Origin: Trema orientale
Taxonomy: Eukaryota > Streptophyta > Magnoliopsida > Rosales > Cannabaceae
Reading direction: 5' to 3'
DNA: 64,000 nt
NCBI GenBank assembly: GCA_002914845.1
Contig: JXTC01000433.1
Coordinates: 35,371-99,370 of the forward strand
Under the pieces are notes generated by a model. That model saw only the letters and a program-made list of their open reading frames with translations, made no database searches and was not told the DNA's origin. Shown here piece after piece: positions 35,001 through 49,981 of this stretch (the first letter of the stretch is position 1; the number at the start of each line of letters is the position of its first letter). Position numbers and translations under genes: made by a program.

Positions 35001-38000
35001 GAATGTTCCCTCTCAATCATCACTTTTTATTCCTTTGTTCCGCATGCTAATGATTGCCTTGAAGCCTATAAATACTACTACATTCCTCTGTAAAAGCAGA
35101 GACATTCCAGCCCTTTTTTAGAGCATCTTTTAGTTCCAAAATATTTCAATCAACCTCTCCCTCTCTGCTCCTTGTACTGATCTGTTTTTAGCCACTGAAA
35201 GCTATTTTACTTCTCTATTTTGTTCTACCCGACAGCCGAGAAACGATTTTAAACCTCCTGTGTGTTATCTAAAAGCATGATTATACATTAAATATTTCAT
35301 TCTAGTATTTTATCTATGGGTTGGACACCTGCATTCCATCATTGCATGCATAATCAGCTGGGTTTTGTCACCAACAACTGCTATAAGTTCTTTCTTCGGA
35401 CTTAGTGTCCTTTAAGCTAAGTTTTCACCCCTCTTTTACTTAAAATATTGTTTTTATCTATGTATATGTTTAAAGTAGCAGCTGATCATCATGGGCATGC
35501 ATATACATCTTTAGTTTGATCACTAAAGGTTTATATGTTATGCTTTATACACTTAAGCTCACAATAAGTATGATCTAATTTCTGGTTAGCTTGTAAAGAG
35601 GAACATTTCTTTAACTTCATCACAATCAATTTCTTATTCCCACATACATGCATATACATACCATCTTAAAAGAACTCTATAAATGTTGAGCCATTCAAAG
35701 ACCCCAACATAAGTGTTCTTGGTAATTTCAATTATTATATAGCTGATTATTTATCTTCCGCTTTTAAGTACTTTATGATCAGATTCTCTTTTAGCATTCT
35801 AATAATCTAATCTTAGCCATATTTCAGCTATTTTACATTATAGTTTTCAATATATAAATTATCTTGCATTTCAGTCCATTATGGTTCAGTTATCTATTGT
35901 AGTTTGATTTTTGACGAACCTAACTATCTTCCTATATATATATATATATACACCTCATCTTAGAGTTTTATGATAAATTAAGCTTTGTTAATAATTTGAG
36001 TAAAACATAAGTAAGCTCATAATTTTATAAGTCAGGAATTACTACGAACATATTTAAAGGCGACTCCACTGGGGATGGCCAAGGAAGATTATATCTTCTC
36101 AATGTTTATAGAGTTCTGCCTTGCATCTTTTTCTTAGAATCATTTTCATCTTTTCGCTTGCATAATACTTTCTTCAGTTTTATTCTCTTTAATTTGTTTC
36201 TACAAAATTTTCTTTGAGAGAGAGAAAGATGGTTAACCCACCAAACCCACCACCTGTTCCACCATCTTTACCACCACCGCCACCTTTACCACCAATAAAT
36301 GTTGAGAGTTCTGTTCAACAGAATGATCAAATGAGTAGAATGATGGCAATTTTGGAAAGTCTTCAACAAGATGTCGCTATGTTGAAGAGTAGGAACGGAG
36401 TGTTGAGTGGAAATGGGAACACTGGTTCTCACGTTGGTCCATCTAATCAGAATGTAGTAGGATCAAGCACACCATTGGTCCAAGCAGGAACTCCTGCTAC
36501 TCATGTTACCCCAGTCACAATGGCATCTCCAGCAGACACTCTTGTTACTGCAACTCTTGGAATGGGCCCCGAGTATCTCACAAAAGAACAAATCCTTGAA
36601 TTACTCAAAACAGATTCAACCAGTAAGGAGGTTAACAAGGTCAAATTCCAGCCACCTTATCCAGCTCGCATATTATCCAAGCCTTATCCCAAGAATTACA
36701 TCAATCCTAGGTTTAGGAAGTTTGATGGCAAGAGGGGAACTGCTAAAGAACATGTGATAGGATTCATAGATGATTTAGGAAGCTATGCTGAGGATGAAGA
36801 TTTAAGAATGAGAGAGTTCTCTAAGTCTCTTGTAGATAGAGCCTACTCTTGGTTTGTTGCTTTGCCAACTGGTAGCATCAAGAATTGGGATGAATTGGTG
36901 GAAATCTTTTGCACTAAATTTTTTGTCTCAGAGTCCAAATACACTCTAACTGATCTTTATTCTGAGAAACAAAGGAGTGATGAATTTTTGAAGGCTTATG
37001 TCAATAGATTCAAGGAAAAGGCTCTAGATTGTGAGGAGATAATTGGAGAGTCACAGTTAATCAAATTATGTATTCGAGGGATGGACTCAGAGTACAGGCT
37101 TCACATTGAGAATCACATGCTTTCTAACTTTGCTGAACTTTTGGAAAAAGTAAAGCAAACAGAAATCACAGTAGCTGAGGAACGAAGAAAAGCCCTTAGA
37201 GGTAGGTCTGGTGACGAATGGAATAAGTCAGCTTCTTTTAAAAGGAAGAGAGAAGTATCAATGGTCGAGCAATACAACAGTGGTTCATTTTCAATCCCGC
37301 CTGAAATACCTTTAAGTAAGAAACAGATAGAAGCTTTAGTCCAGGCATGGTTGAAAGATGGAGAACTAAGAGATATGCCTGTTGATAATCCGCCCACTCT
37401 AGAAGATAAAAGAAATCCCAAATATTGCATATTTCATAAGAAGATAGGCCATTCCACTCCGGATTGCTATGCTGTTAGAAAAAAATATTATTATAAGGGT
37501 AGCAAGGGAGAAGTGGTACACAAGCAGTTAGCAGACACCAATCATTTTCCAAACCATGGAAAAGAGGTCAAGTAATTACATGTGTCACAATGGAGAATGA
37601 TAATCAAGGAAGTGGCATTGAAGTTTTAAGCTGTTTGATTTAGAAGTATTAGAGGGACCCTATGGAGCAACAAGAGTCAAACCAAGCGAACATTGCATCC
37701 CGAAAGACTTGGAGTAAGGTAAGCTTTTATCCTTAGCTAATATTAAGTTATGGAAGAAGTACTACATATAAAAAATGAAACACCTTTGTACATATTATCA
37801 ACGATATACCCCATGCTGGGGACTTTTTGAATTCAAAATCTATGAAATATCTATTTTATGTATTTATGTGGTTCCCTCAAAGATGCCATTATTAAATTCA
37901 TGAGCACAAATGATACCTTAAATACAAAGGTAATCACGGCCCTACAGAGAATAAAGGGTAACATGTATTTGAGACCTAAGTATCAACTTCAAAAGTCCTA

Positions 38001-41000
38001 GTGGATCTTAGGCAAACATATAAAGCCCCAGAGCTCCTGAGCAAATCAATCATAAATCCTAGTGGCTCCTAGGCAAACATCTACATATAAAGTCCTAGTG
38101 CTCCTAGGCAGATCAACTAAAGTCCTAGTACTCCTAGGCACCTATTTAAGTCTTGGTCCTCCCAGGCAAATTATCAAGAATCTTGATGCTCTCAAAAGTC
38201 CCAGTGCTCCTGGGCAAATCAATCAAAAGTCCCAGTGCTCCTGGGCAATCATTTAAAAGTCCTTGTGCACCTGGGCATATCAAAGGCAACCATTCAGAGT
38301 CTTGGTTAACTCCAGGTAATTTCTGAAAGTCACTTAATAGAATTATATACTTTGAAAAAATAGTTATATATCAATGACTGGGGACTAAAAGATGCAAAAC
38401 TTTTGGTACCCTATCAACTAATGTGTACAATTTCAGAAGTAAATATATTAAAAGCACTAATCTGTGAGCAGCAGCTTGGTGTACTAATAATGGTATCAGG
38501 TATGAGATACTTCGAGTCCTTTAATAGTTTTTATTAATACTTTGCTACTTGATTATCTTGATTGAGTCAACTTTAGAATATATTGTGAAAACATCAAATT
38601 TATATCATGTTCCATATAATGGATTATTTGATGATTATTATGATTCGATAAATTCTGAATTAACCTGCTTATATCTTACACAATGCTATATATTGGTGAT
38701 TATGCTCTATCATGAGCTAAATGATGATTCTTTTGGAGATATTTATTAAAAAAAAAAAAAAAACTGAGTTCTGAGGAATGGTCACATTCCTCATAACTCA
38801 AGGGACTTAATGTTCTGGGGTAAGTCCCTAAATGGTAGTAAAATTGAATTAAATATGTGATTAATTTTATGAATTAAATCAGATTGAAACAGAGGAAAAA
38901 CAGAGCTATACTAGAGGTATTTTAGGGGTTAGCAAGTAGAATATTTATCCTATATCCTGAATACGTTTAAAGGTTTCTAGATGAAGGATTGAGTTATGCA
39001 AAATAGAAGAGTTTGATCACTGTTTACATGCAGAAAGACCAAGCTCAAAACCAGGTAGTATTTTGGTATTGATCCATGGTTTCTAGCTGAAACCAGCCAG
39101 CTGTTAGCAGCCTATTTAATCCTAAGAGAATTTGTTGGATCATAAGGGATTGTTTAGCAAATATAAGAGGATTTAGCAGCTGGTATTGTGTAAATACTAG
39201 CTGTAGCTTTTGTTTTTCTAAAAACCAGAGGAGACAAACTCGCCACTTGGCAGAATGTTCCCCTCTCAATCATAACTTTTTATTCATTTGTTCCCCATGG
39301 TAATGATTGCCTTAAAGCCTATAAATACTACTACATTCCTCTGCAAAAGCAGAGACATTCCAGCCCCTCTTTAGAGCATCTTTTAGTTCCAAAATACATC
39401 AATTAACCTCTCCCTCTCTGCTCCTTGTACTGATATGTTTTCAGCCACTAAAAGCTATTTTAATTCTCTGTTTTGTTCTACCCGACAGCCCAGAAACACG
39501 ATTTTAAACCTCCTGTGTGTTATCTAAAAGCATGATTATACATTAAATATTTCATTCTAGTATTTTATCTATGGGTTGGACAACTGCATTCCATCATTGC
39601 ATGTATGATCAGCTGGGTTTTGTCACCAACAGCAGCTATGAGTTCTTTCTTCGGACCTAGTGTCCTTTAAGCTAAGTTTTCACCTCTCTCTTTTACTTAA
39701 AATATTGTTTTTATCTATGTATATGTTTAAAATAGCAGCTAATCATCATGGGCATGCATATACATCTTTAGTTTGATCACTAAAGGTTTATTTGTTATGC
39801 TCTATACACTTCAGCTCACAATAAGTATGATCTAATTTCTGGTCAGCTTGTAAAGAGCAACATTTCTTTAACTTCATCACCAGCAGTTTCTTATTCCTAC
39901 ATACATGCATATACATACTATCTTAAAAGAACTCTATAAATGTTGAGCCATTCAAAGGCCCCAACATAAGTGTTCTTGATAATTTCAATTATTATATAGC
40001 TGATTATTTATCTTTCGTTTTTAAGTATTTTATGATCAGATTCTCTTTTAGCATTCTAATAATCTAACCTTAGCCATATTTCAGCTATTTTACATTATAG
40101 TTTTCAATATATAAATTATTTTGCATTTCAGTCCATTATGGTTCAGTTATCTATTGTAGTTTGATTTTTGACGAACCTAACTATCTTCCTATACATATAT
40201 ATATATATATATCATCTTAGAGTTTTATGATAAATTAAGCTGTGTTAATATTTTGAGTAACACATAAGTAAGCTCATAATTTTATTAGTCAGGAATTACC
40301 ACGAACACATTCTTTTCTTCCTCTTCACGTGTAACCGGTTTTTGTTTCAGTTGTTGTTTTAGTTTTTTATTAGTTGATAGACTGTCAATAGAATTTAATT
40401 TTCCATAGTTGAGTTTTTCACGCTTAATTATTGGGAGGAGTTAATAAGAGGGAGAAGAAGATTTAGTGGTGGGGAAAGCTAGATTGACATATATGTGTCA
40501 ATAAATGATTCAACTTTAAGTTGTCCGATTTTTCATGTTTAGTATAGTTGTGTTATTCAACCTACGATGTGCTATAACTCACCTCTTATTATCCTCCTCA
40601 AGTTCTTTTTGCGGTCCTGTAGAAAAACTGTTTTACGTCATTTTACTTTCCAATTACTCTTCTAGGAAGAATTAAGGAATTAATCCTCTTCATTTTGTTC
40701 TATAATTATTGTTTTGGGGTAAGTTCCTAAAACCTAATTGAATAAATAATTAAGCCGTGATTGTTCTTAGCTTAAGTTAAATACATTTAGAACATAAACG
40801 AAGGAAAAATATCAATTCAGCAATAGGGTAGGGTATTTACCCTAAACCCTAGTGATGTTTCTAGAAGAGGGGTTCATGCATAAAATTCAAGGAAAATATC
40901 TCTTTCTGTATGCAGATACGTAACCCCCAAACCAAGTGGTTTTGCCACTTTTACTACACGGTTTCTTGATAAAACCAGCGAGGTGGCACCAACTGGTGCA

Positions 41001-44000
41001 ATTGCTCAGTTCAGTTTGTGAAATCCTTGGGATCCTTTAGCAATTTCATGATGTTAGATTGGTTCAATTGGTTAGTTCCTAACTTAAAATCATATGCAAA
41101 ATCACTTTAGGAAATGTAGATGACACAAGGGAAAGAGTTCTTCTCATTGCTTCTAAAAATTTGCTTTGTTCCCCACTATCTACTTGGTCACCACGTTTAA
41201 GTTACCTATAAGTAGGAGGCATTTCGCTTCAGAAGGGACAGAGATTCAGACCTCTAAGCCCTCACTTTCTGCCATCACTCTCTCTCATTTCTCTGTTCCT
41301 CACGTTTTTCTCAGTGCAGCACCAGAAAATTGCAATTTTCTCATACTTTTCCTTCGCCCAAGAGGTTCAAATCATCACAAAACCTTCATATAACACATAG
41401 GATCATATTCCAAGACTAGAATCATTATTCTAACGGCATTTATACATTAGAGACTTTCTCTTTCCAGCATTTCATGCATGATCAGTCCTGTTTCTATGTA
41501 AACAGTGGCTTTTACTTAGATTCTGTCTCAATCGATAGTCTGAAAAACACACCAAACATCCATGTACTATCTTATAACGATTCTCTAGATCAAATACCAT
41601 GTTTTATAATGTTTTGCACAAGTCTAATACTCATTTTCCACGTGATCAATTTATGATTAGTTGCATATTTTCAACCTTTTCACTTAATCATCATTAAACT
41701 TGGACTTTCATACATTTTCACATACATCGTAAGTTAGTCTTTGAATCTAAAGGAACTAAGGTTTGAGCCATCTAAAAACCCCAACTCTTATGTTTTGGGT
41801 AATTTTTGTACCTAAAGACAACTTGATGATAATATAAACTATTTCTTTACTTTCCAGCACTTTATTTTAAGCACTTTATCTTCTGTTCCTTTTATTTACA
41901 GTATTCAAATTTCAGTTCAAGCTAAATCCAGCAAGCTGGTCCCATTTACATCCCAACACATTTATTTTCAGTTATTTACATTTCAGTCCTTTAAATTTCA
42001 ACAATTTACTTTTCAGGACCTTTAATTTTAGTAATTTACATTTCTGCACCCCATAATCCAGTTAGCTGGTCCTTTTTATTTGAGTCATTTATTCCAGTTT
42101 GTTTAATTACCGGCTTTCAGTCATTACGCATAAGGATTTCTTGTGGACATACTTAACTACCTATATATGTATGTATATATATGTGTGTATATATATATCT
42201 TATCTACCCTAACTTTTTATGCTTAATTATGTTGTCTTAATCTTTTGAGTAAAACATGGGAAATCTTTAAAATTAAGGGATAAAAAATTACCATAAACAA
42301 TTATTAATTTTGTCACTTATTTGTTAAAGATTCTCTACTTTAATTATTTCTCATGCTTATTAGAGGGTTTAAAAGTAGAATGGAAAACAATTTAGTTGAA
42401 AAAAAATGTTTCACCTAGTTTTAAAATTTTTGAGATCGTAGTGTTTTCTGATATGCATCTCACTCTGCATTTTTTTTTTGACGTTGACCTTATGTGTATT
42501 TTTTTTTTTGTCCTGTTGGGTTTATAGTAACATGGTATATATATTGTTTATGAGAGTTGTAGGTTATAAGGACACAATCAGCTCCTCGTCAGTCTGACAA
42601 GAGTCCATCACGAAGACTTCTCCAGATTATTGGTATGCTTTTTTAAATATTTATTTCTTTTGTTTTGTGTTGATTTATAAACTTCTTGTGTTTTGGTCTT
42701 TCATTTTAAATTTTATTTTATGTACTTGGTAACTATGTGATGTAAGTTGTTTGGGGAGAGAATTGAGACGATATTTTTTCTTTTTGAACAAATTATATTT
42801 TCTCCCCCGAATTATGGCGTTGTTGAGTTTGTTCCCTGAATTAATTTTTGTTGTAAGAATTCCCCCCGTATTATGAGATTGCTGAAAACGTCATCCTTTT
42901 GTTACCTTCCGTGTATAAATTAACTGAATGATGATGTGACAATTATTTTATAATATTTTCTTAAATAATTTTTTTTTCTTCGTATTATTAGAAATAACTA
43001 CTAAATTTTTTCTCTTTCCTCTCCCCCATCTCCTTCTTACCCACCCATCATCTTCTCCCTCTTCTCTCTTTCATTATGGGGAGGTTCACTCCCTTTTTTT
43101 TTTTGTTTTCCCAGTCAGTGACAAACCCAGAACACTTCTCAAAAACCTTATTGTGATTAATTTTACAGATTTAGGAGTATTTGCCGCTAATGTTTTCTTT
43201 TAGAGTCTAATAGAGTTTTCAATGTGTTATACAACTTGAGCATGCATTTTTGGCATAGCTTGGATCTAGAGTTTTCAATGTCCTGGTTTAGTGTCAATTT
43301 TAGAGAAATCTCTTCCATGGGTTATATTGCTTACAGGCCAATCGAGAAGGACGTTTGTGAAAATTTAGGCCCCTGATTCCAAATATAACCAAAAGCAAAG
43401 CCACTTCCTTACTGATTATTCCAAATATAATAATTTATTAACTGGATGTGCTTCAAAGCCAAATTTCAACAAAATATGTAATCAATAATCAAATCATTTT
43501 GCACTTGACAATCATTTCTATAAATTGTAATCCAACCTTATGCTAAAAACAGCTAATGGGATTTCTTCATAAGACATAGCCCGTGACCACCATACCACTT
43601 AAAATTGTCAGATTTAGTGGGATTTCGCAGCTGGTTTGTCCAGCTCATAGTTAAATAATATGTTTATATGTAGATAAGAATATTCTGTCAGGGATAATAT
43701 GTAGTGGGCTGCAATTACCAGAGATAAGGAATGGTGGGATATTAGGCAGATAAGATATTATATTTTAGACAAGGCTTCGTGCCTTCACTTTCATATAAAT
43801 GTTGTATCATTTTTCCTAATCAATATAGAAAAAATATTCCCATTTTGTCATGGTATCATATAGCAAAATTAGGCTCTTAGGAGTTACACTTTCAGCCTTC
43901 ATTGCTGAGAAAAAAATTGCTCTGTCTCACTCTATTTTGAGAATAAAAAACAGTATTTTTCTAGCAGACTTTTCTGATTCTTCCAGCCTTCCTTGCTGAT

Positions 44001-47000
44001 TGTTTCCAGCCTTCATTGCTGGATTTTTTTCCTAGTTTTCAGCCTTCATTGCTGACTTTATAAAACAACCTTAAAGTAATCTTTTTAAGTGGCCTAAATT
44101 GCCATTTTTTCTTCTCAGCCGAAACTGCCAGAATTCTCTGGTATCAGCCCATTCAGTGTCCATCTCCCAAAAAATTATCTCCATTTTTTTTTTCTATGCT
44201 GCCTCTTATTTACCTTCCACGTGAGAATTGTTAAAATTGTCCAAACCCATTTTTTCTCAATGTCAGATCACTTCAAATTGTCCNTATGACTCCGGAGATT
44301 AGTGATACATGTATGTTTTTTACAACAGCAAAAGATATATGGGACTGCCGGCAAACTTATTCCAAAGTAAAGGAGCTCAAATATATGAGATTAAAATGAA
44401 AATCTCAGCCACAAGGCAAGGAAGCCGCTCGGTGACATAATATGCCCAGATATTGCAAAATTTGTGGCAAGAAATGGACCATTATCAGTGCATTGAAATG
44501 AAGTGCAGTGAGGATGCAGCCATCCTTAAGCAAATTATGGAGAGAGATAGGATTTATACCTTTCTCGCTAGCTTGAATGCCGAATTTTGACCCAATTCGT
44601 GTTCAAGTGCTGGGAAAAGATCTTCCATCACTTAATGAAACAATAGCTATTATTTGGGGGGAAGAAAGTCGAAGAGGAGTCATGTTGGAGTCTCAATCAG
44701 TGGAGAGCTCTGCCCTCATTGCAAAAGGAACAAATCCCATAAGTATAAAACAGGACCAACAACAACACACAAGTGGAGATAGTGGACAGATGGAAAACTC
44801 GAAAGCCAATAGAGAACAATTATGGTGCACTTATTGCAAAAAACCAAGGCACACCAAGGAGAGGTGCTGGAAACTCCATGGTAAACTACCAAATTTCCAA
44901 CCAGCAAACCGAAATGGAGTACCGAGAAGCAACCAAGGAGGAGGACAAGGAAAGGCACATATGAGCTCTATGCAGCCAATAGAAGAGAATGCTTTTTCAC
45001 AGGAACAAAGGAAAGGCACATATGAGCTCTATGCAGCCAATAGAAGAGAATGCTTTTTCACAGGAACAAGGAGAGCTCAATAGAGAAGAAGTTGAGAAGC
45101 TAAGACACCTTTTGGGAAGCTTAGAAAAATCCTCTGGTTCGGGCACTCGCTCTTTTGCATTCTTAGGTAGCTTACAATCCTCTGCTTTTAGTGCTTCAAG
45201 TTTTACAAATGGAAAATGGATTGTTGACTCAGGGGCTATCGACCATATGACACAATGTTCCAATGGATTTATTTCCTATAACCCATGTCCGAGTAATAGG
45301 AAAATTGCCACAGCTGATGGAACTCTTGTTACTGTGGCTGGTCAAGGAGACTTTATTATAAGTGAAAAACTTATTCTGACAAATGTCTTACATGTGCCAA
45401 AATTGTTTGCTAATCTTATTTTAATTAACAAGCTTACAAGGGATTTGGGTTGCATAATTACTTTTTATCCTTCATTGTGCAAATTTCAGGACCAAGATAC
45501 GGGGAAGACGATTGGACTTCCTAGGGAGAGAAATGGACTCTACTTTCTTGAAGAATCCAATGAGCAAAATAACACTACGGGTTGCGTTCCTTTATCTTTA
45601 CTTTCAGAGTCAACCCTTTCTAATAAAGATAAGATTTGGTTGTATCATCGTCATCTTGGTCATCCTGCTTTCACCACCCTCAAAGTCATGTTTCCTGGTT
45701 TGTTTAAAAATCTTAGTTGGGATATGTTCCATTGTGATGTTGGTGAGCTTGCAAAACATAAACGTGCCTCTTTTCCCACAAGTAATGAAAGAATGTCTAC
45801 TTCTTTTGCTCTTATTCATAGTGATGTTTGGGGACCTTCTAGAGTTCAAAATATTTTTGGGGCTCATTGGTTTATTTCTTTCATTGATGATTGTACGAGG
45901 TTATCATGGGTTTTCCTCATGAAACAAAAATCAGAAGTGTGTTCTACATTTCAAACCTTCTTTCACATGATTAGAAATCAGTTTGGAATAGAAATAAAGA
46001 GCGTTCGGTCAGATAATGCAAAAGATTATTTCAGCCAAATACTCTCACCTTTTCTTAGAGAAAAAGGAGTAATTCATGAATCTTCACGTATCAATACACC
46101 ACAACAAAATGGTGTAGCAAAGAGGAAAAATGGTCACATTCTAGCTGTTACTCGGGCTATCTTGATCCAAAACAATGTTCCAAAAATCTTTTGGGGAGAA
46201 GCAGTTTTGAATGCTACACATTTGATTAGTAAATTACCTTCACGAGTCCTAGGTTCCAAAAGTCCTATGCAACTCCTGTCTTCATTCTATCCTGACTTTA
46301 AAACTACAAACTAGCTTATTCCTAGGATTTTCGGATGCGTGTCATATGTTCATGTTCACAACAAAGGAAAATTTGATCCTAGAGCCCTTAAGTGTATCTT
46401 GGTTGGTTATTCATCCACACAAAAGGGGTATAAGTATTACCATCCTCCAACAAAACGTTTCTTTGTCTCTGTAGATGTAACATTTTCTGATTCTGTGAGT
46501 TATTTTTCTAGTCCTTATCTTCAGCGGGAGTCATCATTCATGGAAGATAAGGATTTATCTCTTCTTGATCTTTCATCTCCCTCGTCCTCTTCCTCATCTT
46601 TTTAGCCAAATGAATCAATAACGATTAAGTCAACTGGTCAAAGCCAATCTGATCAAGGGGAGAACAAACAAACCCAAACCCAAAGTGTTACTCGCTCATT
46701 ACAGGTATATTCAAGGAGGAAAGAGACCATAGCTCAACCGATACAAGCTCTTGAGTTTGAACCTGATCTTGGTACTGTGGACGAAGGTAAAGAAGTTTCC
46801 AACCCTGAGGATCATAAAGAAGATGTGTCAATTGATGAGGATTATAATCTTCCCATTGCACTAAGAAAAGGAGTAAGGAAATGCACTCAGCTCTCAATAT
46901 ATCCGCTATCCCACTATGTCTCTTATAAGAAGTTATCTAACAGTCACAAAAGCCTCCTCACCCACCTAAACACTGTCTCCATTCCTAAGACTGTCACTGA

Positions 47001-49935
47001 GGCATTGAACAATGAAGAATGGAAAAAGGCTATAGAGGCTGAAATGGACGCGCTCGAAAAGAATAAGACATGGGAATTAGAACTACCTAAAGGAAAGAAG
47101 CTGGTGGGATGCAAGTGGGTATTCACTGTAAAGTACAAAGCAGATGGATCTCTTGAGCGGTACAAAGCAAGGTTGGTCGCTAAAGGGTATACTCAGACAT
47201 ATGGAATAGACTATCTCGAAACGTTTGCTCCTGTGGCTAAGATGAATACAGTGAGAATCTTGTTGTCTCTAGCAGCTCACTGAGGATGGAGATTGCAACA
47301 ATTCGATGTCAAAAATGCATTTTTACACGGTGAACTTGATGAGGAAATTTATATGGAGATACCTCCAGGAATTCAAATAGAGAAGGATAAAGTTTGCAAA
47401 TTAAAAAAGGCCTTATATGGCTTGAAACAGTCTCCAAGGGCATGGTTTGGAAGATTTGCTAGAGTTATGGAAAACTATGGGATTCAAACAAAGCCAAGGA
47501 GATCACACCTTGTTTATCAAGCATTCAGCTTTAGGGGGAGTTACTGCCTTGATAGTCTATGTTGATGACATAGTAGTAACAGGAGATGATGAAGAAGATA
47601 TGGAAACTTTGTGGAGATGTTTAGTATAGGAATTTGAAATCAAGGAGCTTGACAGATTAAAGTGAAGTTGCTCATTCTCAGCATGGAATTTTCATATCTC
47701 AACAGAATTACGTACTGGTTTTACTAACAGAGATTGGGAAGCTAGGGTGCAAACCTGTTGAAACACCAATTGAGCAAAATCTCTGTCCCTTCTGATAGAC
47801 ATTTCATAAAAGAAAAATTGGACAGTGGGTTGATCTGTACTCCTTTTGTATCTACAGAAAAGCAGTTGGCTGATGTGCTAACAAAGGGACTAAGTAGAGC
47901 GACATTTCAGTTCATAGTTAGCAAGCTGGGAATGGAAAATATCCTTTCACCAGCTTGAGCGGGAGAGTCAGATTTAGTGGGATTTCACAGCTGGTTTGTC
48001 TAGCTCATAGTTAAATAATATGTTTATATGTAGATAAGAATATTCTGTCATGGATTATATGTGGTGGGCTGCAATTACCAGAGATAAGGAATAGTGGGAT
48101 ATTAGGTAGATAAGATATTATATTTTAGGCAAGGCTTCGTGCCTTCACTTTCATATAAATGTTGTATCATTTTCCTAATCAATATAGAAAAAATGTTCCT
48201 ATTTTGTCAAAAATCTCCCCATCATGGAGAGAGAAGAAAAGGGAGAAGAGGAGGGTCTGGTGGACTGGGTAAGGAAGGAGAGGATAGAGAGAGTGTGCGA
48301 AAAAAATAATGTCTTTTTTAATAATATAAAAATAATTAATAAAGAAAATATTATAAAATAATTGCGACATAATCAGACTGTCAATTTATACATGTCAATT
48401 TATATGTGGAAGTTAACAGAAGGACGAATTTTTCAACGATCTCATAATACAGGGAGAATTCTTGCAACAAAAATTAATTTAGGGGCACAACTCAACGAAG
48501 CTAATAGTTCGAGGGGAAAAAAATACATTTTTTTATGGTCCTTTTCTTCAATTGAGATGTTTGGAATAATACGTGGAAAGTTGGAAACCTGTAGGATATG
48601 CAAGGTGGTAGCATGGTGGTGGTTAATAATGTTATGCTGGATGGTGCTAAAATTATTAGTCATGATCTTGCATAAGACTGGTTTCAGTTAGAATTACACA
48701 AATAGCACTGGGAATGGTGCAACAAATCTTCAATCGACAGGAAACAAGAATGTTGTGCTTTTTGTTTCGCTGGAGTCTTGCTTTTCTGTATAGCTTTGGA
48801 TTTCTGTTTTTCATTTTCTAGATTAAATCCCAACATTTTGTTTATTTTGCTCGAAATGTTTAGTAGAGATACCACCTTTTCACTTAAAGTTGTGTCATGA
48901 ATCATTTTGGTATGATCTCACAGATAGTAACAATTCAAGCTATTGAAAGAAACTCTATTTCATTGATAGAAACCCAAAACGGGTCTGAAAATACAACTCC
49001 AGGTCATCTGGGCAAAATTTTCCATACCCCTCCCCATACAGGAATCCCCCTTTATTCCAAGCTCCTTCTACTTAACTGAACTAACCATAATGCAAAATAC
49101 TCGTAACAGAAACTTAACAAAATAACAACTACACCAGACCCTCATATCCTTACTAACACCCACTCTTTTCTAACCACACCAATAACGAAGAAATTACCTC
49201 TTATTTGCCCCTAAGAACCTGGTTACCCCTGCTTCCTATGCCTTGCATACATGAAGCGTATTGGAGGCTTATCATATTTCTTGATCGGAGACTCACATAG
49301 TTTCATATTTAGACTTCCAATTTTGGAAAGGGCTCATTATATTGATGAAACTAGATGCTGGTACCCTTGGGTAGACAAACTTTTTTTTTAGCATAATCCA
49401 CGTGGAATTTAGGCATTGCTTTTAATAGAAGGGGAACAGGAATTCTTTCAGTATATGTGAGAAGGAAAGAGAGCATAAATGAGGTCTCTGTTTAGACAAC
49501 ATGAAGTTTCGGTGGTAAGAAAAATTTTTTACTGGTTTTATCCATAGTCTTTGACGGAGTTGGTTGTTGTTGGTGGTTCCATTTATTGGTTGCGTCAGTG
49601 CAGAGGTTATTCTGAAGAAAGCTGTTGTGTTCACTGGACCTAGAGTAAGGTCAATGTTGTTGATAAGTTCTAGAGATGTTCTTTTTGATGGATTAGAGTT
49701 CTTGTAAAGTTAACCCTTCTACTACTTCGAGGTGTAGTGTCAGTTTCTTTATAAGGAAGTTTTCTATGGCACTCTTAATGTTGTAGAAGCAATCCAGGTT
49801 AGTGTCAGTTTCTTAGTAAGGAAGTTTCTATGGAACTCTTAATGTTGTCAAAGCAATCCTCTCCTTATTGTCCATGGCAAAAGTGTATATGTGGCTAGTT
49901 GACTATGCTAATCACCCTACTAGTTTTCTTTGGCT

Positions 49936-49981
<46 letters not shown>

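Larger units (their letters stand above)
34558..40307 (+). mobile_element. Gag-only LTR retrotransposon (Ty3/gypsy, Tat/Ogre-like gag), looks complete
   Basis: Two direct LTRs start TGTTCTGGGGTAAG: 34558-36050 and 38811-40307, about 1.49 kb each. By eye they are roughly 95-97% identical, so the insertion is fairly young. The near-duplication CATTT/CATTC flanks the element. A primer-binding-site-like GGCGACTCCACTGGGGA lies at 36060. The 2.76-kb interior holds one gag frame and then a non-coding tail with a minisatellite; there is no protease, RT or integrase. It is therefore a non-autonomous member that would depend on a relative for pol. It lies in sense orientation in myotubularin intron 4. 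Confidence 0.85.

Noticed and set aside
37985-38320. CRISPR-like regular repeats
   Set aside because: Units are contiguous and variable without unique spacers; this is a eukaryotic minisatellite inside an LTR element.
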